Shown piece by piece: positions 4,183 to 5,532 of a stretch of DNA of 5,532 bases. The position numbers and the translations under genes were made by a program. The notes beneath the pieces were generated by a model, which was given only the letters and a program-made list of their open reading frames with translations, was not told the DNA's origin and ran no database searches. This DNA comes from CAVSWN01 sp046728115 (GTDB lineage: Bacteria > Acidobacteriota > Vicinamibacteria > Vicinamibacterales > CAVVIG01): positions 1 to 5,532 of the forward strand of contig JBKPDW010000257.1 of NCBI GenBank assembly GCA_046728115.1, read 5' to 3'. The first letter of the stretch is position 1; every line of letters starts with the position of its first letter.

Positions 4183-5532
4183 TGTTCGTCGACACGTTCA
4201 TCAAGCGGCCGATCCTTGCGAGCGTCTGCTCGCTCGTGATCATCCTCGTCGGGCTCATTGCGATCCCCACGCTTCCCATCGCGCAATTCCCGGAGCTGGC
4301 GCCGCCGCAAGTACAGGTGAGCGCCTTCTACAACGGCGCGAACGCACAAACCGTCGAAACCGCCGTGACGATCCCGCTCGAACAGGCAATCAACGGCGTC
4401 GAGGGGATGCAGTACATGACCTCCTCGAGCGGCAACGACGGATCGTGCGGGATCACGGTCACCTTCGACGTGTCGAGGAATCTCGACGTGGCGGCCGTCG
4501 ACGTGCAGAACCGCATCTCGCAGGCTGAAGGTCGGCTGCCGAACGAGGTGAAACAGGTCGGCCTGTCGGTGACGAAGGTGTCGACGAACTTCGTGCTCGC
4601 CGCCGCGGCGTACTCCGAGCACGGCGAATACGATCCGCTCTTCGTCAGCAACTATCTCGATCGCTTCGTGGTCGACGAACTGAAGCGAGTGCCGGGTGTC
4701 GGCAACGTGATCGTCTTCGGGGTCGGACGGTATGCCATGCGCATCTGGCTCGATCCCGAGCAGCTGGCGGCGCGCAACATCACCGCAAGCGAAGTCGTGG
4801 ACGCGCTGCGCGAGCAGAACGTCCAGGTGGCCGCCGGCGCCATCGGACAGCAGCCGGCTCCCTCCGACCAGCGATACCAGATCAGCGTGCGCGCGGCAGG
4901 ACGGCTCAGCGATCCGGTGGAATTCGACGAGGTGATCCTGAAGCGCTCGCCGGACGGCGCCCTGGTGCGCGTCAAGGACGTCGGCCGGACCGAGCTCGGC
5001 TCCGAGAGCTACGGCACCGCGTCGCGATATCAGACGCGGGACGCCGTCGGCGTCGGCGTGCTGCAGCTTCCCACAGCCAATTCGCTGCAGGTGTTCAGAG
5101 ACGTCAGCGCCGAGATGGACCGGCTGTCCAAACGATTTCCGCCCGGTCTGAAGCTGGAAGTGGCGTTCGAAACGACCAGCGTCGTCGCCGAGTCGATCCG
5201 CGAGGTCGTGCAAACGCTCGGTATCGCCATCGCGCTGGTCGTCCTCGTCATGTTCCTCTTCCTGCAGAACTGGCGAACGACGATGATTCCCGCCATCACG
5301 ATTCCGGTGTCGCTCATCGGCACGTTCGCGTTCGTGAAGCTGTTCGGCTTCTCGATCAACACGCTCACGCTGTTCGGCATCACGCTCGCCACCGGCCTCG
5401 TCGTCGACGATGCGATCGTCGTCATCGAGAACATCGAGCGACACATCCACGAGTACAAGGTATCCGCCAGGCACGCCGCCGCCGATGCGATGCGTGAAGT
5501 GCTGGGCGCCGTGATCGCAACCGGACTCGTGC
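4182..5532 (+). CDS. HAE-1/AcrB-type RND efflux pump, inner-membrane subunit (N-terminal 450 residues, runs off right edge)
   Basis: The frame starts at ATG 4182-4184, sharing its A with the adaptor's TAA stop, and is open to the window end; a full protein would be about 1,000-1,050 residues. Visible parts: TM1 (about 10-30, after MFVDTFIKRP); PIAQFPELAPPQVQVSAFY (32-50), matching the AcrB P-I-A-Q-Y-P region; porter subdomain with NGVEGMQYM (71-79) and the VDVQNRI segment (106-112); VPGVGNVIVFG-x-x-YAMRIWLDP (170-192) and EQNVQVAAGAIG (211-222); TM2 (341-361); FLQNWRTTMIPAITIPVSLIGTFA (360-383) into TM3; FSINTLTLFGITLATGLVVDDAIVVIENIERH (390-421), TM4. Asp409-Asp410 correspond to the AcrB proton-relay pair Asp407-Asp408. 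The protein exports substrate from the periplasm or inner leaflet using the proton gradient. The resemblance to AcrB porter sequence suggests a drug or amphiphile exporter rather than a metal pump, but the substrate is unproven. Reading frame is intact throughout. Confidence 0.95.
   Translation, partial: MFVDTFIKRPILASVCSLVIILVGLIAIPTLPIAQFPELAPPQVQVSAFYNGANAQTVETAVTIPLEQAINGVEGMQYMTSSSGNDGSCGITVTFDVSRNLDVAAVDVQNRISQAEGRLPNEVKQVGLSVTKVSTNFVLAAAAYSEHGEYDPLFVSNYLDRFVVDELKRVPGVGNVIVFGVGRYAMRIWLDPEQLAARNITASEVVDALREQNVQVAAGAIGQQPAPSDQRYQISVRAAGRLSDPVEFDEVILKRSPDGALVRVKDVGRTELGSESYGTASRYQTRDAVGVGVLQLPTANSLQVFRDVSAEMDRLSKRFPPGLKLEVAFETTSVVAESIREVVQTLGIAIALVVLVMFLFLQNWRTTMIPAITIPVSLIGTFAFVKLFGFSINTLTLFGITLATGLVVDDAIVVIENIERHIHEYKVSARHAAADAMREVLGAVIATGLV

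Noticed and set aside
4167..5474. A 435-codon open frame on the minus strand across the RND pump gene
   Set aside because: It is antisense to an unmistakable AcrB-type sequence, and its product is almost entirely Asp, Glu, Arg and His, the usual mirror of GTC/GAC-rich codons.

Overview
The window is GC-rich DNA from a Gram-negative bacterium. Coding regions strongly prefer G or C at third codon positions, and an RND efflux pump with a lipoprotein-type periplasmic adaptor implies an outer membrane. The combination of a GT87-type membrane glycosyltransferase, a short DUF192 protein, a BNR/Asp-box propeller beside a MoaD-like protein, and HAE-1 RND genes would suit Acidobacteriota (for example Vicinamibacteria). 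That assignment is inference: the window has no rRNA, tRNA or other taxonomic marker.

Layout. Three genes lie on the minus strand at the left. A DUF192 protein (443-829) is followed 10 bp downstream by the start of a GT87/DUF2029 membrane glycosyltransferase that runs off the left edge (1-432). Upstream of them is a small orphan ORF (951-1178). The spacers on both sides of the orphan carry the same AT-rich heptad repeat (GTTCAGA/TTTCAGA units), in the same orientation. From 1472 onward everything is on the plus strand. A cytoplasmic-looking Asp-box beta-propeller (1472-2587) and a MoaD/ThiS-type sulfur-carrier-like protein ending in Gly-Gly (2661-2957) form one probable transcription unit. 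After 127 bp comes an RND efflux system: a periplasmic adaptor (3085-4182) whose stop codon overlaps by one base the start of the HAE-1/AcrB-type inner-membrane pump (4182 to past the right edge).

How the genes work together. The adaptor and pump are two parts of one tripartite efflux machine; an outer-membrane channel, if encoded nearby, would lie beyond the right edge. The propeller and MoaD-like genes, each with a strong Shine-Dalgarno sequence, look like a two-gene module with no obvious pathway, since no MoaE, MoeB/ThiF or molybdenum-cofactor gene is in view. This pair is the best candidate for something undescribed here. The heptad repeats are the best non-coding signal. No CRISPR array, insertion sequence, tRNA, rRNA, riboswitch or convincing intrinsic terminator was found.
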